6,335 nt of DNA. Origin: an uncultured Eubacteriales bacterium. GTDB taxonomy: Bacteria > Bacillota > Clostridia > Oscillospirales > Acutalibacteraceae. Position 1 is the first letter of the stretch; each line of letters begins with the position of its first letter. The DNA is taken from NCBI GenBank assembly GCA_900321595.1, contig ONWP01000103.1:1-6335 (forward strand), read 5' to 3'. Below the pieces are notes generated by a model. The model was not told where the DNA came from and made no database searches. It saw only the letters and a program-made list of their open reading frames with translations. This document shows, one piece after another, positions 1 to 5,186 of the stretch. The position numbers were made by a program, and so were the translations under genes.

Positions 1-1269
1 GCCGTCGAATTTCACCGTATAGCCGCTGACGCCGAAAACGCAGACCTTCCCATTCGCGCGATCCTCCGGCGTCGCCGCCTCAATGTCGACCTTCTTCGTA
101 TTCTGGACGCAGGGCGCCATCAGGCTCGCGATGAAACGCTTCCAGATAAGGTCGTAGAGCTTGAACTGCTCCGGCGTCAGCGAACCCTTCGCCTGCGCCG
201 GCGTCAGTCCCGGCACCGTGGGACGAATGGCTTCGTGGCCGTCCTGGATCCGGTTCTTATTCTTGTAATAACGCGGCTTCTCGGGCAGATACGCGCTGCC
301 GTAGGTGTCGCGGATATACTGATCGCCCTGCGCGCGGGACTCCTCGGAAATGCGCAGCGAGTCCGTTCTCATGTAAGTGATCAGACCGATGGAGCCGTAG
401 CCCTCGACGTCGATGCCCTCGTAGAGCTCCTGCGCGATGCGCATGGTGCGGCTCGACGTGAAGCCCAGCTTGTGCGAGGCCTCCTGCTGCAGCGTCGAGG
501 TCGTGAACGGCGGCGACGGCTGCTTGCGGCGCTGTCCCTTTTTGACCTTCGCGACGGTGTAAACGGCGCCGTCGAGCCGGGACAGATACGCGTTCGCCTG
601 CTGTTCGTTTTCGATCTTGATCTTGCCGTTCTCGTCGGAGGCAAGCGCGGCCGCGAAGACCTTGCGCGCCGGCGGCGCGGTCAGCTTCGCCGTCAGGGAC
701 CAGTACTCCTCCTTCTGGAACGCGTTGATCTCCTCCTCGCGATCCACGATCAGGCGCACAGCCACAGACTGCACGCGGCCCGCGGAGAGCCCGCGCCGGA
801 TCTTCTGCGAGATAAACGGAGAGAGCTTATAGCCCACCAGCCGGTCGAGGATGCGCCGCGCCTGCTGGGCATTCACCAGATCCATGTCGATGAGATCGGG
901 ATGCGCGATGCCGTGTTCCACGCTGGAGCGGTTGATCTCGTTGAATTTGACCCGCTTCGTCACCGCGGGATCGAGTCCCAGCAGCGTCGCCAGATGCCAG
1001 GCGATGGCTTCGCCCTCGCGATCCGGGTCGGTCGCGATATATACTTCGTCACACTTCCCCGCCGCGTCGGACAGCTCCTTGACCAGTTTTTCCTTTCCCT
1101 TGATCACGGAATAGCTGGGCTGGAAATCCTTGTCCACGTCCACGCTCAGCCGCTTCGCGTTCAGATCCCGGACATGCCCCATTGACGCTTTCACGTCATA
1201 GCCGCGTCCCAGGTATTTTTTGATCGTCTTTGCCTTTGTCGGAGACTCCACGATCACGAGTTTTGCCAT
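1..1269 (-). CDS. topA: DNA topoisomerase I (type IA), N-terminal 423 residues; 3' part outside the window
   Basis: This enzyme relaxes negative supercoils by cutting one DNA strand through a 5'-phosphotyrosine link and passing the other strand through. The visible protein starts MAKLVIVESPTKAKTIKKYL, the TOPRIM N-terminus. Glu8 and the acidic D81-P-D83-R-E85 cluster are the Mg2+ ligands. GLITYMRTDS (residues 295-304) carries the catalytic Tyr299 and the conserved Arg301. HVRDLN (32-37) and LSAGRVQSVAVRLI (161-174) are also typical of the family. The reading frame is open to the edge, so the rest of the core and any C-terminal zinc-finger domains are missing here (family members are usually about 690 aa or longer). 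The ATG at 1267-1269 is preceded by GGGTGAT, which matches the extended Shine-Dalgarno. It lies 30 nt after dprA, the usual Firmicutes order, and is probably co-transcribed with it. The identification is firm. Confidence 0.98.
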   Translation of the reverse strand, partial: MAKLVIVESPTKAKTIKKYLGRGYDVKASMGHVRDLNAKRLSVDVDKDFQPSYSVIKGKEKLVKELSDAAGKCDEVYIATDPDREGEAIAWHLATLLGLDPAVTKRVKFNEINRSSVEHGIAHPDLIDMDLVNAQQARRILDRLVGYKLSPFISQKIRRGLSAGRVQSVAVRLIVDREEEINAFQKEEYWSLTAKLTAPPARKVFAAALASDENGKIKIENEQQANAYLSRLDGAVYTVAKVKKGQRRKQPSPPFTTSTLQQEASHKLGFTSSRTMRIAQELYEGIDVEGYGSIGLITYMRTDSLRISEESRAQGDQYIRDTYGSAYLPEKPRYYKNKNRIQDGHEAIRPTVPGLTPAQAKGSLTPEQFKLYDLIWKRFIASLMAPCVQNTKKVDIEAATPEDRANGKVCVFGVSGYTVKFDG

Positions 1270-1299
1270 ATATAATCACCCACAGTGTGTATTTCTGTT

Positions 1300-2547
1300 T
1301 TATGCGCCGAGGACGTATCCGCGCCCCGGTATCGCCTCCGCCAGGCCGAACAGCTCCAGCTCTGTCAGCGCCGCCAGAAGCGCGCCCGTATCCAGGCCGG
1401 TTTCGTCCTGCAGCTCGTCCGGCGACTTCGCGTCGCCTGAAAGACGCGCGTACACGTTCGCCGCGTTCGCGCTCACGCCGTCCGGCAGCGTCTTTCGCGT
1501 GCGCGTCGGCGTCTCTTCCGTCTTCTCTTCCCGTTTTGTTTCTGATACTGTCCGCTTCTTTTTCTCAGCGGGCGTCTTCTTCCCGCTCTGCCGCCGCTGT
1601 CCGCGCTCGAGCTGCGCCCGTGTCTCGTCGGGCAGCGCCGGATCATACCGCGCAGCGCCCGCCTTTGCCGCCTCATCGACCAGATCCCCGTAGGCGTCGA
1701 GGATGTCCCGCACATCGAATACGGCCTTCGCGCCGTCGCGGATCAGCGCGTTCGCGCCCGCGAATTCGGCGTCCGTAATATTGCCCGGCACCGCGAACAC
1801 GTCGCGTCCCTGTTCCAGCGCGGCGCCGGCGGTGATCAGCGAGCCGCTTCGGATCCCGGCCTCCACGACGACCGTACCGAGGCCGAGCCCGGCGATGATC
1901 CGGTTCCGGATGGGAAAGGATCGCCGCGTCGGCTTCTCATAGGGCGGAAACTCCGTGACGACGGCGCCCTGCCGGCTGATGCGCTCGCGCATGGCGGCAT
2001 TTTCGCGCAGGTAGTCCGCGCCGAGGCCGCAGCCCAGCACGGCGACAGTCTGTCCGCCGGCGCGCAGCGCGCCCAGATGACAGATGCTGTCCACGCCCAT
2101 CGCGCCGCCGCTGACGACGACCGCGCCCGCCTGCGCCAGACGGAAGCTGAGCTCGTCCGCGACGCGCGCGCCGTAGCGCGACACGCTCCGGGTGCCCACC
2201 ATACTGACCGCGAACGGCTGGTCCATCGCCGCCGGATCGCCCCAGACGTACAGCACAAGCGGCGGACAGGGGATCTGCGCCAGCCTGCCGGGATACGACG
2301 GGCTGTCCCATGTGATCACGCGCCAGCCCTCGTGCGAGCAGGTTTTGACGATCTCTTCGCTTTGCCGCAGACTCGTCCGGGCGAGCGCGTCCGCCGCGCG
2401 GGCGGTGACACAGCCGCTGAGCAGCCATTCCGTGCGTCCCGCGTCAAACATGCTCTTCGCGTCGCCGAAGTACGCCAGCAGCTCCTCGACTCTGCGGCCC
2501 GCGCCAAGCGCGGTCTGGAGCCAGATCCAGTATTCCGGCGCGATCAA
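1300..2547 (-). CDS. dprA: DNA-processing protein DprA (Smf family)
   Basis: DprA binds incoming single-stranded DNA in natural transformation and loads RecA. It is also widespread in species not known to be competent. Residues are numbered from the TTG start. An N-terminal helical region (residues 1-80) precedes the Rossmann-like DprA core (about 95-285), which contains MVGTRSVSRYG (116-126), SGGAMGVDSICH (146-157), FPIRNRIIAGL (211-221), SGSLITA (234-240) and VPGN (253-256). A linker rich in Lys, Glu, Arg and Thr (about 295-355) leads to a C-terminal winged-helix domain (about 356-415). At 415 aa it is longer than the B. subtilis protein of about 297 aa; the linker and the winged helix account for the extra length. 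I place the start at TTG 2545-2547, because GGGAG lies 8 nt upstream and MIAPEYWIWL fits the family N-terminus. An in-frame GTG at 2560-2562 (420 aa) has no Shine-Dalgarno. The TTG overlaps the TGA of the upstream methyltransferase, suggesting translational coupling. Confidence 0.95.
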   Translation of the reverse strand: MIAPEYWIWLQTALGAGRRVEELLAYFGDAKSMFDAGRTEWLLSGCVTARAADALARTSLRQSEEIVKTCSHEGWRVITWDSPSYPGRLAQIPCPPLVLYVWGDPAAMDQPFAVSMVGTRSVSRYGARVADELSFRLAQAGAVVVSGGAMGVDSICHLGALRAGGQTVAVLGCGLGADYLRENAAMRERISRQGAVVTEFPPYEKPTRRSFPIRNRIIAGLGLGTVVVEAGIRSGSLITAGAALEQGRDVFAVPGNITDAEFAGANALIRDGAKAVFDVRDILDAYGDLVDEAAKAGAARYDPALPDETRAQLERGQRRQSGKKTPAEKKKRTVSETKREEKTEETPTRTRKTLPDGVSANAANVYARLSGDAKSPDELQDETGLDTGALLAALTELELFGLAEAIPGRGYVLGA

Positions 2548-3329
2548 CGCATCATCTCCCACATGACGAGCGCGGCGGCCTGCGCGGCGTTGAGCGATTC
2601 CGCCCGCCCGCGCATGGGGATCGTCAGCCTGCCGGTACAGGCGGCCGCGGTCTGCGGCGTCAGGCCGTTTCCCTCGTTGCCGATCACACAGACAAGACCG
2701 GCTGTCCGGTCCATCTCCAGGACTGTCATATCATAGCCGCTGACCACGCAGGCGTACACCCTGAAATCCCGATCGCGAAGCGCCGGGACAGTCTCCGTCA
2801 TGGAATCGACCCGCGTCACCGGCAAGCGCAGCGCGGAGCCCATGGACGCGCGCAGCGTTTTCGGATTGTAGAGGTCGCAGCCGCCCGAGACGATCGCCCC
2901 GTCGAGGCCGAGCGCCTCCGCTGTGCGCAGGCAGGCGCCCAGATTGTCCGGGTTCTGAATATTCTCAAGCGCAATATAGCGGCCGCTGTCCTTTATTGTA
3001 TCCGTCTCGCCGGATTTGTCAAGCATCTGCCACACACAAAAGATTCCCTGATCGCCCTGCGTATCAGAGAGCTTCGCGGCGGCGTCCCCGCCGATCAGAA
3101 ACGCGCGCCCGGCGCTGTCAAGCAGCGGCGCCAGCTCCTTTTCGGAGCGGTCCAGCCTGTCCCGGGTCACGAACGCGGCCAGCGGCGCCAGGCCGGTGGT
3201 CAGCGCGTCGAGACACAGGCGCACGCCCTCCGTGACGAACCGGCCGGTCTCCCGGCGGTACGCGGCGCTTCGCACCAGTTTTGCGGCGTCCTTGACGCGG
3301 TCGTTGTTTTTTCCGGTGATCTGTTCCAT
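2544..3329 (-). CDS. SpoU/TrmH (SPOUT) family RNA 2'-O-methyltransferase, probable 23S rRNA enzyme
   Basis: Enzymes of this family transfer a methyl group from S-adenosylmethionine to a ribose 2'-OH in rRNA or tRNA, using a trefoil-knot fold and working as dimers. All three SpoU motifs are visible in the 261-aa protein. Motif 1 is NPDNLGACLRTAEALG (126-141), with the conserved Asn and Arg. Motif 2 is VCVIGNEGNGL (213-223). Motif 3 is IPMRGRAESLNAAQAAALV (237-255). Residues 5-100 match the usual N-terminal substrate-binding domain, including the VTEGVRL segment (32-38). The start MEQITGKNNDRVKDAAKL matches the family N-terminus. Longer in-frame ATGs at 3362 and 3443 would add an unrelated basic extension, and the latter runs into rplT. 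The site after rplT is where Clostridia and bacilli often carry the YsgA/RlmP group, which methylates a 23S rRNA A-loop guanosine in B. subtilis. That assignment is inferred from synteny; RlmB-like or TrmH-like substrates are possible. Confidence 0.9.
   Translation of the reverse strand: MEQITGKNNDRVKDAAKLVRSAAYRRETGRFVTEGVRLCLDALTTGLAPLAAFVTRDRLDRSEKELAPLLDSAGRAFLIGGDAAAKLSDTQGDQGIFCVWQMLDKSGETDTIKDSGRYIALENIQNPDNLGACLRTAEALGLDGAIVSGGCDLYNPKTLRASMGSALRLPVTRVDSMTETVPALRDRDFRVYACVVSGYDMTVLEMDRTAGLVCVIGNEGNGLTPQTAAACTGRLTIPMRGRAESLNAAQAAALVMWEMMR
2556..2560 (-). promoter_or_regulatory. Ribosome binding site of dprA inside the upstream gene
   Basis: GGGAG is read on the minus strand within the last codons of the methyltransferase gene, 8 nt before TTG 2547. 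It is what favours the TTG start over the GTG at 2562, which has no Shine-Dalgarno-like sequence upstream. Its position implies that ribosomes finishing the methyltransferase help to start dprA. Confidence 0.6.
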
Positions 3330-3343
3330 CCCGTAGACACGAA

Positions 3344-3370
3344 TTCGGGGAATGCGGCGCATTCCCCGAA
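3344..3370 (-). other. Strong 12-bp hairpin between rplT and the methyltransferase gene, no U-tract
   Basis: On the minus strand, TTCGGGGAATGC (3359-3370) and GCATTCCCCGAA (3344-3355) pair perfectly over 12 bp around a 3-nt loop. It lies 14 nt after the rplT stop codon and 14 nt before the methyltransferase ATG. The transcript continues GUUCGUGUC-like sequence after the stem, with no run of U, so it is not a standard intrinsic terminator. It could protect or process the 3' end of the ribosomal-protein mRNA, act as a leaky or factor-assisted terminator, or reduce translation of the next gene. These roles are inference; the pairing itself is plain in the sequence. Confidence 0.65.
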
Positions 3371-3384
3371 AATTCCAGTTCTGA

Positions 3385-3744
3385 TTACTTCGCGAGAGCC
3401 GCGTTCGCGGTCTCCACCAGCGCCGTGAAATCAGCGGGCGCATGGATGGCGATCTCGGAGAGCATCTTGCGGTTGATCTCCACGCCGGCTTTCTTCAGGC
3501 CGTTCATAAAGGTGGAGTAGTTGGTGCCGTTGGCTTTGCAGGCGGCGGAGATCCGGGTGATCCAAAGCTGACGGAAATTGCGCTTCTTCTGCTTTCTGCC
3601 GATGTAAGCGTAATTGCCGGACTTCATGACGGCCTGCTTCGCCGTCTTAAAGAGTCTGTGCTTGGAGCCGAAGTAGCCCTTCGCCTGCTTGAGTACTTTA
3701 TTTCTTCTCTTGCGCGTCATTGTCGCGCCCTTGATACGTGCCAT
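3385..3744 (-). CDS. rplT: 50S ribosomal protein L20 (bL20)
   Basis: L20 binds 23S rRNA early in assembly of the large subunit and in several bacteria represses its own operon. The 119-aa protein has the full family length. It begins MARIKGATMTRKRRNKVLKQ and continues AKGYFG (22-27), the basic N-terminal extension that threads into rRNA. RKQKKRNFRQLWITRISAAC (51-70) is the strongly conserved central block. AAAGGAG lies 9 nt before the ATG. It is the third gene of infC-rpmI-rplT, 32 nt after rpmI. The attenuator-like leader upstream of infC is the expected site of feedback by this protein. The identification is certain from the sequence; autoregulation is inferred from the B. subtilis operon. 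Confidence 0.98.
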   Translation of the reverse strand: MARIKGATMTRKRRNKVLKQAKGYFGSKHRLFKTAKQAVMKSGNYAYIGRKQKKRNFRQLWITRISAACKANGTNYSTFMNGLKKAGVEINRKMLSEIAIHAPADFTALVETANAALAK

Positions 3745-3776
3745 TGTCTGTTTCTCCTTTCGTTAGATGCCGACGC

Positions 3777-3974
3777 TTATTTGTAAGGAATCAGTCTCTT
3801 GATCTGCTTGACGTTGGTCTTGTCCGCGACGGAGACCTTGCGCAGATTTCTCTTTCTCTTGGTCGACTTCTTGTTCAGGATGTGAGACTTGTAGGCGTGC
3901 GCGCGCATGGGCTTGCCGTTCTTGGAAAGCTTAAAACGCTTCTTGGCGCCGGAGTTCGTCTTGATCTTAGGCAT
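3777..3974 (-). CDS. rpmI: 50S ribosomal protein L35 (bL35)
   Basis: L35 is a small, very basic protein of the large ribosomal subunit. The 65-aa product starts MPKIKTNSGAKKRFKLSKNG, the family signature. It continues through AHAYKSHILNKKS (25-37) and KRKRNLRK (39-46) and ends in RLIPYK, all typical. The length matches the usual 64-66 aa. The start codon is preceded by AAGGGGG. It lies between infC (33-nt gap) and rplT (32-nt gap), the near-universal bacterial order, so the three genes are almost certainly made from one transcript. No unusual features were seen. Confidence 0.98.
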   Translation of the reverse strand: MPKIKTNSGAKKRFKLSKNGKPMRAHAYKSHILNKKSTKRKRNLRKVSVADKTNVKQIKRLIPYK

Positions 3975-4007
3975 AGGAATTCCCCCTTAATAATGTACTG
4001 GATTGCG

Positions 4008-4529
4008 TTATTTTGCGGGTTTGGCCGCTAAGAACATGAGCATATTTCTGCCCTCAAGCTTCGCAGGCTTCTCGACAGAACCGAGGTCGGCGCACATTTC
4101 GGCAAAACGGGCCATCAGCTCCAGACCGCGTTCCGGATGCGCCATCTCACGCCCGCGGAACCGGATCGAGACCTTGACGCGGTCGCCCTTTTCCAGGAAC
4201 TTGCGCGCGTTCTTGGCCTTCGTCTCGATGTCGTGCGTGTCGATATTCAAGGAGAGCTGAACCTCTTTGATGTCAATCTGGTGCTGGTTCTTCTTGGCTT
4301 CCTTCAGACGCTTCTGCTGCTCAAACTTGTACTTGCCGTAGTCCATGATCTTGCACACGGGCGGCTTGGACTGGGGCGCGATCTTCACGAGATCCAGATC
4401 CCGGTCCTCGGCGATCCTGAGCGCTTCTGCAGCGGTCATGATACCCAACTGTTCGCCGGACTCTGTGATGACACGGACTTCACGGTCGCGGATCATGTCG
4501 TTGATCTGCAGGTCCTTAGTGGTACTGAT
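4008..4529 (-). CDS. infC: Translation initiation factor IF-3, with an apparent ATC start codon
   Basis: IF3 binds the 30S subunit, keeps it apart from 50S, and checks the start codon and initiator tRNA. The 173-aa product has both domains. The N-domain includes LQIND (7-11), GEQLGI (25-30) and KPPVCKIMDYGKYKFEQQK (55-73). A lysine-rich linker follows, then the C-domain with IRFRGREMAHPERG (122-135). No ATG, GTG or TTG occurs in frame at the right place. The ATC at 4527-4529 stands 9 nt after GGAGG, and starting there gives (I/M)STTKDLQIND, the normal IF3 N-terminus. The in-frame ATG at 4595 lies upstream in the leader, where the terminator hairpin is, so it is unlikely to be the start. The first ATG downstream (codon 12) would remove the conserved LQIN segment. 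E. coli infC starts with AUU, which IF3 itself discriminates against as feedback; an ATC start would serve the same purpose. Product is certain; the start is well supported. Confidence 0.96.
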   Translation of the reverse strand: MSTTKDLQINDMIRDREVRVITESGEQLGIMTAAEALRIAEDRDLDLVKIAPQSKPPVCKIMDYGKYKFEQQKRLKEAKKNQHQIDIKEVQLSLNIDTHDIETKAKNARKFLEKGDRVKVSIRFRGREMAHPERGLELMARFAEMCADLGSVEKPAKLEGRNMLMFLAAKPAK

Positions 4530-4538
4530 ACGAAAACA

Positions 4539-4543
4539 CCTCC
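4539..4543 (-). promoter_or_regulatory. infC Shine-Dalgarno sequence that fixes the ATC start
   Basis: GGAGG is read on the minus strand within ACGGAGGTG and ends 9 nt before ATC 4527-4529. It is the only strong Shine-Dalgarno in the leader, and no standard start codon lies within reach in the infC frame. It is therefore the main sequence evidence for non-canonical initiation. Confidence 0.85.
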
Positions 4544-4561
4544 GTAAAATAACGTCGCGAT

Positions 4562-4591
4562 AAAAAACAAAGGCGCAGACCGGATCTGCGC
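4562..4591 (-). terminator. Intrinsic terminator (attenuator) in the infC leader
   Basis: On the minus strand, GCGCAGA (4585-4591) and UCUGCGC (4573-4579) pair over 7 bp around a UCCGG loop, followed by CUUUGUUUUUUA. This is a textbook rho-independent terminator. It lies downstream of the operon promoter and about 33 nt before the infC start codon, so it acts as an attenuator and does not end an upstream gene. Confidence 0.8.
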
Positions 4592-4676
4592 GCACACCGA
4601 GCTCAAGGCTTCGGATATTGACCCGACAGCGTGAGCCGGAGGGTGAGCACAGACGTCTTCTTTGTTTTGCCTGTGT

Positions 4677-4705
4677 ATTCTACCACGAAAAAAGCCGCTT
4701 GTCAA
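4677..4705 (-). promoter_or_regulatory. Sigma-A-type promoter of the infC operon
   Basis: On the minus strand there is a perfect -35 TTGACA (4700-4705), a 17-bp spacer, and TAGAAT as -10 (4677-4682), preceded by TGG, which forms an extended -10. The predicted start of transcription is near 4670. The strength fits a ribosomal-protein operon whose output is then trimmed by the leader attenuator. Confidence 0.85.
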
Positions 4706-4742
4706 CAGGAAATTTACCGATTTTCGCTCTTTCTTTTTCAAC

Positions 4743-4771
4743 TTGACATCGCGCCGTCAAACGCTTACAAT
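4743..4771 (+). promoter_or_regulatory. Sigma-A-type promoter of the HMA protein gene
   Basis: A perfect TTGACA (4743-4748), a 17-bp spacer and TACAAT (4766-4771) form a near-consensus promoter. Transcription should start near 4778, leaving a leader of about 90 nt before the gene at 4869. It is divergent from the infC promoter, with 37 bp between the two -35 boxes. I saw no clear palindromic copper-repressor operator over it. Confidence 0.82.
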
Positions 4772-4868
4772 ACGTTCAGAAAAAAAGCGGAATTTACAGC
4801 TGGTTTTAAGCGCCGCGCTGTATGCTGTCGCTGAAAGCTGAACAAACGGCCATCGAAGGAGGATCCTT

Positions 4869-5078
4869 ATGACGAAAACCGTGAAGATCGAAGGCATGAT
4901 GTGCCCGCACTGCGAGGCGCACGTCAGAAAAGCGCTCGAGGCGCTGCCCGGCGTCGCGAAGGCGGACGTCAGCCACACCGCCGGCACAGCCGTGCTCGAC
5001 TGCGGCGACGCGCCGGACGCATTCGCCGTCAGACAGGCCGTCGAGGACGCGGGCTACCGCTTCCTCGCGATGGACTGA
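4869..5078 (+). CDS. Stand-alone heavy-metal-associated (HMA) domain protein, CopZ-like metallochaperone
   Basis: Single HMA-domain proteins bind Cu(I) or a related soft metal in the cytosol and pass it to P-type ATPases or regulators. The 69-aa protein is one complete ferredoxin-like HMA domain. IEGMMCPHCEAHVRKAL (7-23) carries the metal site M-x-C-x-x-C, with Cys12 and Cys15. LPGVAKADVSHTAGTAVL (26-43) is the second strand region, and AVRQAVEDAGY (53-63) is the C-terminal helix. A third cysteine, Cys45, is not part of the standard motif. AAGGAGG lies 6 nt before the ATG, and the gene has its own near-consensus promoter. No CopA ATPase or CsoR/CopY regulator gene is in the window, so the partner is unknown. 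Copper is the likeliest metal from the family; mercury or zinc cannot be excluded by sequence alone. Confidence 0.9.
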   Translation: MTKTVKIEGMMCPHCEAHVRKALEALPGVAKADVSHTAGTAVLDCGDAPDAFAVRQAVEDAGYRFLAMD

Positions 5079-5121
5079 AGCGCCGCTGCTGTAAAACATA
5101 CAAAAGACTTGCGTTTGACTG

Positions 5122-5150
5122 TTGAAAAACAGGCGCGGGCGCGTTATAAT
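5122..5150 (+). promoter_or_regulatory. Sigma-A-type promoter of the membrane-anchored protein gene
   Basis: TTGAAA (5122-5127), a 17-bp spacer and a perfect TATAAT (5145-5150) lie 36 bp before the ATG at 5187. The gene can thus be transcribed independently of the HMA gene, although no clear terminator separates the two and read-through is possible. Confidence 0.85.
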
Positions 5151-5186
5151 TTACTTTAGTTATCGACTGAAATTCGGAGGAAGCAA

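Larger units (their letters stand above)
4530..4670 (-). promoter_or_regulatory. Structured infC leader with alternative terminator and antiterminator folds (L20-leader type)
   Basis: The leader, about 140 nt from the predicted transcription start to infC, can fold in two exclusive ways. In one, 4573-4591 forms the terminator hairpin. In the other, the upstream arm GUCUGUGCUCAC (4643-4654) pairs with GUGCGCGCAGAU (4584-4595), which includes the terminator's left arm. That helix covers 12 positions with one mismatch and two G-U pairs. A nested stem fits inside it: CCGGCUCA (4632-4639) with UUGAGCUCGG (4597-4606, one bulge), capped by a UCGG/CCGA hairpin (4611-4614 with 4623-4626). In B. subtilis the infC leader is attenuated by L20, which binds a structure resembling its rRNA site. 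I infer the same control here from operon identity and folding; an L20-site match was not shown. Confidence 0.75.

Noticed and set aside
235..1185. 316-codon plus-strand frame over topA
   Set aside because: The minus strand encodes an unmistakable topoisomerase I throughout, so this is a shadow frame.
2077..2736. 219-codon plus-strand frame across the dprA/methyltransferase junction
   Set aside because: It is Arg/Ala-rich without motifs, and both genes beneath it have clear family signatures on the other strand.
3330..3443. Longer methyltransferase starting at 3443 or 3362
   Set aside because: The extension is basic low-information sequence that overlaps rplT and the hairpin. The family N-terminus begins at 3329.
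4527..4595. ATG 4595 as the start of infC
   Set aside because: It has no SD, would add 22 unrelated residues, and lies beside and within the terminator hairpin of the leader.
4793..4825. Copper-repressor operator or riboswitch in the HMA gene leader
   Set aside because: Only a 6-bp TACAGC/GCTGTA pairing with a long loop was found. It does not match a CopY-type box (TACAnnTGTA) or any riboswitch I know.
4631..4834. 67-codon plus-strand frame across the divergent promoters
   Set aside because: It runs through both promoters and the infC leader, lacks an SD, and has no recognisable content.
5079..5121. Terminator after the HMA gene
   Set aside because: The GC-rich stretch GCGCCGCTGCTG has no good complementary arm and no T-run follows, so a terminator cannot be supported.
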